Positions 37,055-45,217 of a stretch of 64,000 nt of DNA are shown here, one piece after another; positions within the stretch are counted from its first letter, which is position 1, and each line of letters starts with the position of its first letter. A program made the translations under genes and the position numbers. The stretch lies in contig NZ_CP009518.1 in the NCBI RefSeq assembly GCF_000970325.1, positions 930,001 through 994,000 on the forward strand, written 5' to 3'. The notes under the pieces are model-generated. The model ran no database searches and was not told where the DNA came from. It saw only the letters and a program-made list of their open reading frames with translations. The DNA is from Methanococcoides methylutens MM1. GTDB lineage: Archaea; Halobacteriota; Methanosarcinia; Methanosarcinales; Methanosarcinaceae.

Positions 37055-37315
37055 ATGAGATATTATGTCTGGATGGAGGATGATAAGAGTTCCCCTGAAT
37101 ACGGGAAGCCTTATGCATTATTCAGGGTTGAAGTAGGTACCAAAAGGATCATTGCCGACTGGTGGAACCCGGAAGTAGATTGCTGGGAACATCATCCTGG
37201 TCTAATAACAATAGTTGATAATTATGGGGCTGTCAATTATCATGAAGTCGATGGGGAAAATTTAGGTTCGATCAAAAGAACTATTTCGAAAGGGTGGGAT
37301 TTTGAGTTGAACTGA
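37055..37315 (+). CDS. Hypothetical 86-aa protein
   Basis: Soluble, aromatic-rich protein (several W, Y, H) predicted as mostly beta strands: MRYYVWMEDD, ALFRVEVGTKRIIADWW, ITIVDNYGAVNYHEVD. No recognised family, no metal motif beyond a few His. A strong CTGGGGGGTTAT ribosome binding site precedes the ATG, supporting a real gene. Lies alone between the small unit and the molybdate operon. Confidence 0.65.
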   Translation: MRYYVWMEDDKSSPEYGKPYALFRVEVGTKRIIADWWNPEVDCWEHHPGLITIVDNYGAVNYHEVDGENLGSIKRTISKGWDFELN

Positions 37316-37440
37316 GATACTTACGTTTCTATATTTTTTCATTTAATATTTACATTGATGGCTTTTTCCATCATATTTTTTATTTCAAAGACGTGCTTAA
37401 AGCCGTTTTCAGCATGTAATTCCTGTGTTTCAATATGTTT

Positions 37441-37448
37441 TTATATAA
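37441..37448 (+). promoter_or_regulatory. TATA box of the modABC operon
   Basis: TTATATAA, predicting a transcription start near 37470, inside the palindrome that follows. Confidence 0.55.
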
Positions 37449-37460
37449 TCAACCTAATTC

Positions 37461-37494
37461 CATACCGTTATGTTCATTAAAACATAACGGTATG
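37461..37494. promoter_or_regulatory. Molybdate-responsive operator candidate (ModE-like)
   Basis: Perfect inverted repeat with 14-bp arms, CATACCGTTATGTT and its complement, separated by cattaa. The core CGTTATGTT...AACATAACG resembles the CGTTATAT-type half sites of bacterial ModE. It covers the predicted transcription start of modABC, where a molybdate-bound repressor would shut the operon off when molybdate is plentiful. Confidence 0.65.
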
Positions 37495-37516
37495 TCTTAT
37501 CGATATGAGGAATATT

Positions 37517-38320
37517 ATGGAGAAGAATCATCTGGTAATAGTTATTGCTGCAGTGGTCCTTGTGGGAGCTGCTGTTTTGGTGTTAATGCCGTCTTCGCAG
37601 GCGGATGAAAGTACGGAGATCACGGTGTCAGCTGCAGCAAGCCTGACCGAGAGCTTCACGGAGATCGAACAGGAATTTGAAGCACAGAACCCGGATGTTG
37701 ATGTTAATATCAATTTTGCAGGTTCCGGTTCACTTCGCATGCAGATCGAAGCCGGTGCTCCGATAGATGTGTTTGCATCTGCTTCCCAGAAACACATGAA
37801 TCTCCTTGAAGAAGAACAATTGATAGATACCGCTACAAGGCAGGACTTTGCTGAAAATTCACTGGTTATGATCGTTCCGGCATCCGGTGAAGATGACGAG
37901 AGTAGTATTACGACCCTTGATGATCTGACAGGCGAATCTGTAACGAAGATCGCTATTGGTGACCCTGAGGTCGCACCGGTTGGAAAGTATGCAAAGGGTT
38001 CACTTGAGGAAGCTGGCTTCTGGGACGATGTAAGTGGCAAACTGATCTATGCGGAAAGCGTAAAGCAGGTGCTTGTCTATGTCGAGAACGGAGAAGTTGA
38101 TGCGGGTTTTGTCTATATGACAGATGCAATGACCTCCGATATGGATGAGATTGCGATAGTAGCCGAAATTCCCACAACCACAAGTATTAGCTATCCTATT
38201 GCAGTTGTATCTTCTTCGACCGAAAAGGAAGCTTCACGGGAATTCGTCGATTTCGTAGTTTCTGATGAAGGAAAAGCTATATTCGAAAAGTATGGTTTTA
38301 CAGTAACGTATACGAACTAA
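37517..38320 (+). CDS. modA: Molybdate ABC transporter, substrate-binding protein
   Basis: 267-aa extracytoplasmic binding protein. One N-terminal membrane anchor (VIVIAAVVLVGAAVLVL) without a lipobox, then the ModA fold: SAAASLTESFTEIEQ, FAGSGSLRMQIEAGAP, DVFASASQKHM, and NSLVMIVPA; the Ser and Ala of SAAASLTE and the later Tyr/Asp residues make oxyanion contacts. ATG 37517 is chosen over 37505 because GATATGAGG serves as ribosome binding site. First gene of modABC. Confidence 0.92.
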   Translation: MEKNHLVIVIAAVVLVGAAVLVLMPSSQADESTEITVSAAASLTESFTEIEQEFEAQNPDVDVNINFAGSGSLRMQIEAGAPIDVFASASQKHMNLLEEEQLIDTATRQDFAENSLVMIVPASGEDDESSITTLDDLTGESVTKIAIGDPEVAPVGKYAKGSLEEAGFWDDVSGKLIYAESVKQVLVYVENGEVDAGFVYMTDAMTSDMDEIAIVAEIPTTTSISYPIAVVSSSTEKEASREFVDFVVSDEGKAIFEKYGFTVTYTN

Positions 38321-38360
38321 CCGATAAGGACTAACTTATAGAACTAATGGATGCTGACTG

Positions 38361-39029
38361 ATGCTTGAAGATGCCTGGATGCCCCTGTTGATCACTCTCA
38401 AAGTGGCAATTCTGTCCACAGCCTTTGTAGCTGTGCTTGGCATCTTCATATCCTACGCACTTGCAAGAAGGGAGTTTCGGGGGAAATGGCTGGCAGACAT
38501 CTTTGTAACCCTGCCGCTTGTGCTTCCGCCAACTGTCACAGGTTACCTGCTTGTTTTACTTCTTGGAAAGAACGGACCTATCGGTAATATCATCTTTGAA
38601 CTTACCGGGTGGTCGCTGCTTTTCACATGGCATGCTGCTGTGATAGCGGCCTTTGTGGTGTCACTTCCGTTGATGGTAAAAACGACGGCCTCAGCGATCA
38701 GTGCAGTTGATCGCGAGCTTGAGTATGCAGCCTATACATTAGGGCACAGTGAGCTGGAGACAATATTCTTTGTAACCCTGCCACTTGCAAAAAAAGGCAT
38801 ACTTGCAGGCATTGTCTTAAGCTTTGCAAGGGCCGTCGGGGAGTTCGGAGCTACCCTCATGGTGGCGGGCAACATTCCCGGAAAGACGAACACGATGTCG
38901 CTTTCCATCTATACGGCATTCCAGTCAGGCAATGATGCACTTGCTAACATTCTTGTAATTACTCTTGTTGTTGTTTCTCTGGTTTCCATGGCACTTACTG
39001 CAAGGTTCGTGGATCGCTGGAGTGTGTGA
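38361..39029 (+). CDS. modB: Molybdate ABC transporter, permease
   Basis: 222-aa inner membrane permease with five or six helices and the cytoplasmic EAA loop GEFGATLMVAGNIPGKTNTM that docks on the ATPase. Follows modA by 40 bases. Tungstate or sulfate specificity cannot be wholly excluded. Confidence 0.92.
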   Translation: MLEDAWMPLLITLKVAILSTAFVAVLGIFISYALARREFRGKWLADIFVTLPLVLPPTVTGYLLVLLLGKNGPIGNIIFELTGWSLLFTWHAAVIAAFVVSLPLMVKTTASAISAVDRELEYAAYTLGHSELETIFFVTLPLAKKGILAGIVLSFARAVGEFGATLMVAGNIPGKTNTMSLSIYTAFQSGNDALANILVITLVVVSLVSMALTARFVDRWSV

Positions 39030-39038
39030 GGTGGTCAG

Positions 39039-40178
39039 ATGGGCGTAAAGGTCAATGTGTCAAAGCAATACAGGTCTGATAGCAAAAAAGACAATATAAG
39101 GAAAGGCCAAAAAGGGAGGGTTAAAGGGGATAGAGGCAGGGATACCTTTTCACTTGATGCTTCTTTTGAAACGGGAGATGAGCTTATTGTCCTCTTTGGA
39201 CGCTCCGGTTCCGGGAAGACCACAACACTCCGGTGTATTGCAGGGCTGGAGACTCCGGATAGTGGTAGTATTATTGTAAATGACCAGATATATTTTGACA
39301 GCAGTTCGGGAATTAATTTGCAGCCACAGTACCGGAAGCCGGGCTATGTTTTCCAGAACTATGCCCTTTTTCCGCACATGAATGTGAAGAAGAACATCAC
39401 CTACGGTCTTAAGGGATGGGATAAAGAAAAGAAAGAGGAGCGCATGTTCGAGATGCTTCGTCTTCTGCATATAGGGGGCTTGGAGGACAGGTATCCATCG
39501 CAGTTGTCAGGCGGACAGAAGCAAAGGGTCGCCCTTGCCCGTGCACTTGCACCCAATCCTCAGATCCTGCTTCTGGACGAACCCTTCTCAGCTCTTGATA
39601 TGGTTGTCAGGATGCGCCTGAGGGAACGGATAAAGGCGATCCAGAAGGAGCTCGGTATTCCTGTACTGTTCATTACACACAGTCCTGAAGAGGCATTTTC
39701 CCTTGCAGACAGGGTCGTGGTCCTTCATGACGGAAAGGTTCACCAGGCAGGGACGCCCAGGGAAGTGTTCTATTCACCGGTTGACAGGAACGTGGCCGAG
39801 CTCGTGGGAGTAAGCAACATCTTTGACGATGCAAAGGTGATCGAAAGTCTGTCATCAGGGACCATTGTTGAAAGCAAGGGTCTCAACTTTATCACACATT
39901 GTCAAGTGTGTACTTCCGAAAAGATATCTCTTGGAGTACGACCCGAGAACGTGCATCTGAAAAGCTATGATGATGGCCTGTTCCTCGGTGAAGGAAACGT
40001 TTTTGCAGGCACCGTAATCGACATTACAGATAAAGGCAGCAGCAAACTGATGGCTGTGGAACTTGATGGAAGTGAGTTCATTTTGCTCTGTGAGGTACCT
40101 ACACGCCTATCGGGTGATATCGGGCTTTCACGGGTGGTCGTGGAGATCTCGCCGGATGATGTGCTTGTCTTTGAGTAA
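39039..40178 (+). CDS. modC: Molybdate ABC transporter, ATP-binding protein
   Basis: 379-aa ATPase. Walker A GRSGSGKTT, Q-loop YVFQNYALFPHM, signature LSGGQKQRVALARAL, Walker B ILLLDEPFSALD and switch His (FITHSPEEA) are intact, and the C-terminal part (about 280-379) contains a TOBE-type molybdate-binding domain (VRPENVHLKS, VFAGTVIDITDKGS). Oddity: between strand 1 and FSLDASFETGD there is an extra stretch of about 25 mostly Lys/Arg/Asp/Gly residues not expected in ModC. Starts 9 bases after modB. Confidence 0.92.
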   Translation: MGVKVNVSKQYRSDSKKDNIRKGQKGRVKGDRGRDTFSLDASFETGDELIVLFGRSGSGKTTTLRCIAGLETPDSGSIIVNDQIYFDSSSGINLQPQYRKPGYVFQNYALFPHMNVKKNITYGLKGWDKEKKEERMFEMLRLLHIGGLEDRYPSQLSGGQKQRVALARALAPNPQILLLDEPFSALDMVVRMRLRERIKAIQKELGIPVLFITHSPEEAFSLADRVVVLHDGKVHQAGTPREVFYSPVDRNVAELVGVSNIFDDAKVIESLSSGTIVESKGLNFITHCQVCTSEKISLGVRPENVHLKSYDDGLFLGEGNVFAGTVIDITDKGSSKLMAVELDGSEFILLCEVPTRLSGDIGLSRVVVEISPDDVLVFE

Positions 40179-40344
40179 ATTATTTGAAGAAAGAGTTTTT
40201 GTGATAATTCTTATTGGTTTAAAAGGAATTGTGTTCACAAAAAGCAGGCAAAAAAGTTTTTAGAATTATTTAAGTGATTATGGGCAAATGGAAAGGCCAT
40301 CAGCCCAATAATATCAATGATCAGATTTTAGAATAAACTCCCTC

Positions 40345-40479
40345 TTATTCATCGTGTATAGCACTGGTATACTTTGGAAATACAACATTAAACGTCTTTT
40401 CACATTTGTTTGTCTCTGGATCGAAGGTGACCTTTATTTCAACTGATGGTGTATTTTGTGTTTTATATTTTTTCAACAT
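40345..40479 (-). CDS. Small 44-aa protein
   Basis: Frame from ATG 40479 to TAA 40345: MLKKYKTQNTPSVEIKVTFD... ending IHDE, a likely beta hairpin with one Cys. AAGGAG stands about ten bases upstream (complement of 40490-40495) and a TATA-like GTTATAAATG further up. Codon choice looks ordinary for the genome. No family recognised; could be a short gene or a remnant. The bases around it (40179-40344 and 40480-40766) contain nothing else I can support. Confidence 0.45.
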   Translation of the reverse strand: MLKKYKTQNTPSVEIKVTFDPETNKCEKTFNVVFPKYTSAIHDE

Positions 40480-40766
40480 CTACATTCAACTCCTTTCTAA
40501 AATATCTCCTTATATTTTGTGAAATGAGATCAACATTTATAACCTGCTGCAAACAACTATATTCTTTATTTCCTGGTGATTTGATGGGCAGCAAATTATC
40601 TCATTCTCGGTTTAGAAAAGCGTTAAAGCATATATTCTTTTCTAATTAGGTATCATATGTTACGTTTTAAGATAACCAAATCTTTTTTTAAAATTGAGCA
40701 TTATAAAAAAGTACTGCATACTAAGAATCAAAAATAAAATCAAAAAAGAAGAGTAAGCACCTTGCA

Positions 40767-41882
40767 TCAATACTTCAATGCAAAGTACATGCTTCCCATG
40801 GCCACCAGTGTAACCAGAAGACCGATGAGTCCTCCCACATATGGCAGTTCTGTAAGTACAAGTATCAGGAAGAGTCCAAGGGCCAGTACTCTCCACTGGT
40901 TATATTCGAACCCGACCTTTCTGAACGTTACTTCTCCCAGCCACATTGCAGTGTATATCTTTGCGATCATCACAACGATGAACAGCAGGAGTAGCAGGAA
41001 AAGAGCTATGGGTATGCCGATGATGGTTATCATCAGGACAAGTGATCCTATGATGGTACCCACTAATATCAGGAGCCCGACGGCGACGTTCTTGAAAGGC
41101 TGTTCCTGAATATCTCTTACGATCTCTTCGGTCTTGGAAGGGAATACAAGGATGGATATTACTCCCAGTACGAAGAGGAACATGTAATATGCGATCTTGC
41201 CGATGAATGTTATTACATTGAGAACACCTTCGCCATTGAAACGGTCTTCGCGTGGGGCTGGCTTCTCCGGCTTTATCTCTTCACCTACAACTCCTGCCGG
41301 GATAGATATCTCTTTTTGGGTGCTGTATTCGAGATTTCCTTTTATGCTGGAGTTTGGCTGGATCGTCAGATCAGAGGCATCCAGTACTGCGTTTCCATCA
41401 ACATTGCCGGCTAATGTCAGATCACCTGCTGAGACATCCAGCAGTCCTCCGAAGTTACCTCCAATATCTGCATCACCACTTCTGATGGTGGTATCGCCGC
41501 CTACGTTTGCGATGTCGGTTGTTGAGACCGAACCGGCAGTTACCAGAAGATCGTCACCGATCTGACCACTAAGTTCGAAATTGCCGCATGCAACCCTTAC
41601 ATCATCCCCGATATCGCCGGTAATGATCACATCACCTGCAGCAATGATGAGGTCACCGGAGACGTTCCCGTGGATCTCGACAGTGCCGCCTGTGGCAACG
41701 ACATCACCAAGGACAGTACCGTTCACTATCAGTGTATTGCCTGCAAGGTAGACGTCATCCTCAACGAGGTCGTCGATGATCACTGTGTCCCCGGCGTCAA
41801 CCATCATAGCTGCATTTGCATTGCCTGCAAAAAACAGTATCAAGAGCATAGGTAATAACCATAACTTTCGTTCGATCTTCAT
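40767..41882 (-). CDS. Polymer-forming (bactofilin-like) repeat protein with membrane domain
   Basis: 371-aa protein with a signal peptide (residues 1-24, ending ANA), then a right-handed beta-helix of repeated short strands (about 25-195), with units such as GDVVATGGTVEIHGNVSGDL and GDLIIAAGDVIITGDIGDDV, and a C-terminal region with about four membrane helices (225-371). The helix is of the polymer-forming/bactofilin type and should lie outside the membrane. Function unknown, probably cell-surface structure. Promoter-like AATTATATTTATTG lies before the start. It runs opposite to the SepCysS operon. Confidence 0.85.
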   Translation of the reverse strand: MKIERKLWLLPMLLILFFAGNANAAMMVDAGDTVIIDDLVEDDVYLAGNTLIVNGTVLGDVVATGGTVEIHGNVSGDLIIAAGDVIITGDIGDDVRVACGNFELSGQIGDDLLVTAGSVSTTDIANVGGDTTIRSGDADIGGNFGGLLDVSAGDLTLAGNVDGNAVLDASDLTIQPNSSIKGNLEYSTQKEISIPAGVVGEEIKPEKPAPREDRFNGEGVLNVITFIGKIAYYMFLFVLGVISILVFPSKTEEIVRDIQEQPFKNVAVGLLILVGTIIGSLVLMITIIGIPIALFLLLLLFIVVMIAKIYTAMWLGEVTFRKVGFEYNQWRVLALGLFLILVLTELPYVGGLIGLLVTLVAMGSMYFALKY

Positions 41883-42052
41883 AGTAACCCCACCCGGATA
41901 GTCAATAAATATAATTGAATATGTAATATTGGTCTGTCCTTACTATTAAGATTTACTTAAGAAGCTTTAATTATCTAATTGATAGAGATCAGGCTATCTA
42001 TCTTATGTATAGTTCAAAAAAGAGTGTCCGATTATAGTAAATAATGTATTGG
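41883..42052. other. Promoter-side spacer of the polymer-forming protein gene
   Basis: AT-rich, holds the minus-strand promoter of the preceding gene (TATA-like AATTATATTT). No gene or clear hairpin seen before 42053. Confidence 0.4.
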
Positions 42053-42182
42053 CATATCACGGTCCAACGGGATAGAAGACCGTGATATGACAATTCACTT
42101 GCCCCCACTTTGAAGTTTTGAAAGCCTCTTAGGGCCTTTCAGATCATCTCTAAGGTCAAGAGAAACGGCAAACTCTTGACCT
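42053..42182. ncRNA. Candidate structured RNA with three hairpins
   Basis: Three stems in 130 bases: CATATCACGGTC/GACCGTGATATG (42053-42064 with 42078-42089, 12 bp perfect); GAAAG-CC / GG-CTTTC (42120-42126 with 42133-42140, one bulge); AGGTCAAGAG/CTCTTGACCT (42153-42162 with 42173-42182, 10 bp perfect). Open single-stranded stretches between them include GCCCCCACTT. No open frame with a start signal crosses the region. Strand is undecided: on plus, hairpin three is followed by CTCTTATTATG; on minus, a TATA-like TTTTATAG lies just upstream near 42211-42217, which would start the RNA right before hairpin three. Confidence 0.5.
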
Positions 42183-42370
42183 CTTATTATGTATATTATA
42201 AAATCCTTCTATAAAAGTATATGCCTAATATCAGTACTTCAATGGTACTTATTATTTATTAATGTACATAACTCGACATTGCCTTTATACTCTTATTTAT
42301 ATATCAGTAAATACCACAGTAGTATGGCGTGGGTTTACTTCTGCAATTAATAGTCCTGTATTCGGGTACT

Positions 42371-42379
42371 CTTATATAG
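42371..42379 (+). promoter_or_regulatory. TATA box of the SepCysS-metY-metX operon
   Basis: CTTATATAG, predicting transcription start near 42401, at the edge of the next palindrome. The leader would be about 130 bases. Confidence 0.5.
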
Positions 42380-42400
42380 CAGCTCTGTAAATCTGCACAA

Positions 42401-42417
42401 TGTTAACGCCGTTAACA
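42401..42417. promoter_or_regulatory. Palindrome at the predicted transcription start of the sulfur operon
   Basis: TGTTAACG-C-CGTTAACA, perfect 8-bp arms with a one-base centre. Position on the start site points to a repressor, perhaps responsive to sulfur or methionine status. Confidence 0.5.
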
Positions 42418-42427
42418 TAACAAAGAA

Positions 42428-42446
42428 GACCGTTTAAAGAACGGTC
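42428..42446 (+). promoter_or_regulatory. Leader hairpin of the sulfur operon
   Basis: GACCGTT-taaag-AACGGTC, perfect 7-bp stem in the 5' leader, about 83 bases before the SepCysS start. Confidence 0.4.
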
Positions 42447-42529
42447 CATGTATAGCAGACCGATCGCCTGGGGAGTCGAAATAGTAATTTACTTTTTCAT
42501 ATGTCCCTAAACGAGCAGGTGGTAACAGA

Positions 42530-43909
42530 ATGGATGAACAAATCAATAAAAGATATCTCGCCAACAAAATATTTGAAACCCAGTTTGCACTGGAGGATCT
42601 CAGGCAGATCGTAAGAGAGGCTCTACCTACGGGTATGACCGACGAGCAGTCTGCACGTTTTTCTGAGATCGTGTCGGGTCTTGGCGGCCTTGTCGAGGAG
42701 ATAGGCGCAAAAGACGGCCAAACACAACCTGTCAGTATTGTGGGCGACCTCATGTGCCGTACAAGGGAAGAGGAGTTCATAAACATACAGCCCATTCAGG
42801 CCGGTGGCCGACTGACCCCGGAAGCCCGCAAAGCTGTCATAGCTTATGGGGACGGTTACTCAACCTGTGACAGTTGCCGAAAGCCTTTCAGGCTCGATAA
42901 GATCGAAAAACCTTCGATCGCAGGATTCCACACAGATCTCGCCGAGTTCGTTGGAATGGACCAGGCAAGAGTTGTCCCTGGTGCCAGAAGAGGTTTCCAG
43001 GCCGTTGCTTCAACCCTTGTTGAAAAGGGTGACGATGTGGTCGTATCTGCATTTGCACATTATACTGAGTTCCTGGCCGTGGAAGGTGCTGGTGGATCGA
43101 TCAGAGAGGCTCCTGTTAACGAGGACAATATACTCACTGCCGAATCAGTGGCACACAAGATAGATGAAGTGAAGAAAGAAACCGGAAAATTGCCGTCACT
43201 GATCATGATCGATCACTTCGACTATCTGCTATGTAATGAACACGATATCTACGGTATCGGTAAGGTTGCACAGGAATACGGAATTCCGTTCCTCTATAAT
43301 GGAGCATATACAGTGGGTATCATGCCTGTTGATGGAAAGAAGCTCGGTGCGGACTTTATAGTAGGTTCCGGCCACAAGAGCATGGCTTCAGTGGCTCCTT
43401 CAGGAGTGCTGGCAACCACGGAAGAATGGGCCGACAAGATATTCAGGACAACCCAGATGGTGGGTGATGTCACCGGTAGGAAGTTCGGTATCAAAGAGGT
43501 AGAGTTCCTTGGGTGCACACTTATGGGAGCTCCATTGCTGTCAATGATGGCATCGTTCCCGTATGTGAAAGAAAGGACAAAGCACTGGGATGAGGAAGTC
43601 AAGAAATCCAACTATTTCCTCAACGAGTTCCTGAGGATAGAAGGAAACGAAGTGCTGAGCGAGTTCCCGAGAAAGCATGCCCTTACCAAGGTGGATACAA
43701 CCAATACCTTCGACAAGGTAGCAAAGACGCACAAGCGCAGGGGCTACTTCTTCAGTGACGAACTGAAGAAACGTGGCATCGTAGGCGAGTTCCCTGGTGC
43801 TACCAGAAGCTGGAAGCTGAGCACATACGGACTTTCATGGGACCAGATACACTATCTCTCGGATGCATTCCTTGAGATCGCTGAAAAATACGAACTTAAC
43901 ATCAACTGA
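42530..43909 (+). CDS. pscS: O-phospho-L-seryl-tRNA:Cys-tRNA synthase (SepCysS)
   Basis: 459-aa PLP enzyme converting Sep-tRNA(Cys) to Cys-tRNA(Cys), the tRNA-dependent cysteine route of methanogens. Conserved points: the N-terminal pair C113-x2-C116 (STCDSC), the PLP lysine in GSGHKSMAS, and a further conserved Cys in FLGCTLMGAP. An N-terminal region of about 75 helical residues precedes the usual core; some methanogens carry the scaffold protein SepCysE fused there, and this extension may be such a domain (inference). AGGTGGT ribosome binding site; first gene of a tight three-gene operon. Confidence 0.92.
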   Translation: MDEQINKRYLANKIFETQFALEDLRQIVREALPTGMTDEQSARFSEIVSGLGGLVEEIGAKDGQTQPVSIVGDLMCRTREEEFINIQPIQAGGRLTPEARKAVIAYGDGYSTCDSCRKPFRLDKIEKPSIAGFHTDLAEFVGMDQARVVPGARRGFQAVASTLVEKGDDVVVSAFAHYTEFLAVEGAGGSIREAPVNEDNILTAESVAHKIDEVKKETGKLPSLIMIDHFDYLLCNEHDIYGIGKVAQEYGIPFLYNGAYTVGIMPVDGKKLGADFIVGSGHKSMASVAPSGVLATTEEWADKIFRTTQMVGDVTGRKFGIKEVEFLGCTLMGAPLLSMMASFPYVKERTKHWDEEVKKSNYFLNEFLRIEGNEVLSEFPRKHALTKVDTTNTFDKVAKTHKRRGYFFSDELKKRGIVGEFPGATRSWKLSTYGLSWDQIHYLSDAFLEIAEKYELNIN

Positions 43910-43918
43910 GGTACAATT

Positions 43919-45217
43919 ATGACTGACAAGAATTACGGATTAGATACATTAGCATTGCATGCAGGACATGTGCCGGACCCCACCGGATCCCGCGCTGTTC
44001 CTATTTACCAGACCGCTGCCTATCTCTTTAAGGATGCAGATCACGCAGCGAATCTTTTCGAGCTGAAGGAATTCGGTAATATCTACACACGCCTGATGAA
44101 CCCTACCACCGGTGTGCTGGAAGAAAGGGTAGCTGCCATCGAAGGCGGCACAGGAGCACTTGGTGTTGCTTCTGGAATGGCTGCCATTTCCTTAACAGTG
44201 CTGGCTGTCACACAGCTTGGCGATGAGATAGTCTCTGCGAACAATCTCTATGGTGGTACATACCAGCTCTTCAACCACACCCTCCCTAAATTCGGCAGGA
44301 AGGTCCACTTCGTGGACTCCACGAAACCGGAAGAGTTCGAGAAAGCTATCAATGAGAAGACACGTGCCATCTATGTGGAGATCATCGGAAATCCAAAGCT
44401 TGACGTGCCTGATCTTGAAAAGATCGCAAAGATAGCACATGATGCAGGTGTTCCGTTGATCGTGGATAACACCGTAGGTGTGGGAATTGCCAAGCCGATC
44501 GCACATGGTGCGGACATTGTCGTGTTATCTGCTACCAAGTTCCTTGGAGGTCACGGTACTTCCATAGGCGGTATAATTGTTGATTCCGGTAATTTCAAAT
44601 GGGACAATGGAAAGTTCCCTGAGTTCACAGAACCCGATCCTAGCTACCACGGACTGAAGTTCTGGGAAGCCTTCGGAGATATTCCGGGAATGGGAAATCT
44701 TGCATTCATACTCAGGGTACGCACCCAACTTCTGCGTGACCTTGGACCGGCAATGAGCCCTTTCAATGCATTCCAGTTCATACAGGGCGTGGAGACACTT
44801 CCTCTCAGGGTAAAGAAGCACGGTGAGAACGCCTTAAAGGTGGCAAAGCACCTTGCATCCCATCCATTGGTTGAATGGGTGAACTACCCTGGCCTTGAGG
44901 ACCATCCATCCCATGAACTTGCAGGCAAATACCTGGAAGGAAGCTATGGCGCTATCCTTGGATTTGGTGTCAAGGGCGGACTGGAAGCAGGCAGGAAGTT
45001 CATCGAGAGTGTGGAATTGCTTTCACATCTTGCCAATATCGGTGATGCAAAGACACTTGTTGTCCATCCTGCATCCACAACACACCAGCAGCTCACAAAG
45101 GAAGAACGTGAGCAGACAGGTGTGACCGATGATTTCATAAGGATGTCCGTAGGTCTTGAAAATGCAGAAGATATAATTGCTGACATTGATCAGGCTTTAG
45201 AGAGGTCCCAGAAGTGA
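43919..45217 (+). CDS. metY: O-acetylhomoserine sulfhydrylase
   Basis: 432-aa PLP enzyme of the Cys/Met metabolism class. It replaces the acetyl group of O-acetylhomoserine with sulfide to form homocysteine. Hallmarks: [35 protein letters not shown], the lysine loop [14 protein letters not shown], and the C-terminal [11 protein letters not shown] with RMSVGLEN. Nine bases follow SepCysS and its stop overlaps the metX start by four bases, which implies translational coupling in one operon. Confidence 0.94.
   Translation: MTDKNYGLDTLALHAGHVPDPTGSRAVPIYQTAAYLFKDADHAANLFELKEFGNIYTRLMNPTTGVLEERVAAIEGGTGALGVASGMAAISLTVLAVTQLGDEIVSANNLYGGTYQLFNHTLPKFGRKVHFVDSTKPEEFEKAINEKTRAIYVEIIGNPKLDVPDLEKIAKIAHDAGVPLIVDNTVGVGIAKPIAHGADIVVLSATKFLGGHGTSIGGIIVDSGNFKWDNGKFPEFTEPDPSYHGLKFWEAFGDIPGMGNLAFILRVRTQLLRDLGPAMSPFNAFQFIQGVETLPLRVKKHGENALKVAKHLASHPLVEWVNYPGLEDHPSHELAGKYLEGSYGAILGFGVKGGLEAGRKFIESVELLSHLANIGDAKTLVVHPASTTHQQLTKEEREQTGVTDDFIRMSVGLENAEDIIADIDQALERSQK

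Noticed and set aside
40446-40649. 67-codon plus-strand frame in the gap after modC
   Set aside because: Overlaps the better-supported 44-aa minus-strand frame, is Phe/Ser-rich as AT-rich chance frames are, and lacks a ribosome binding site.
42053-42182. tRNA or tRNA-like gene in the hairpin region
   Set aside because: No cloverleaf, no T-arm consensus, and stem lengths of 10-12 bp do not fit a tRNA.
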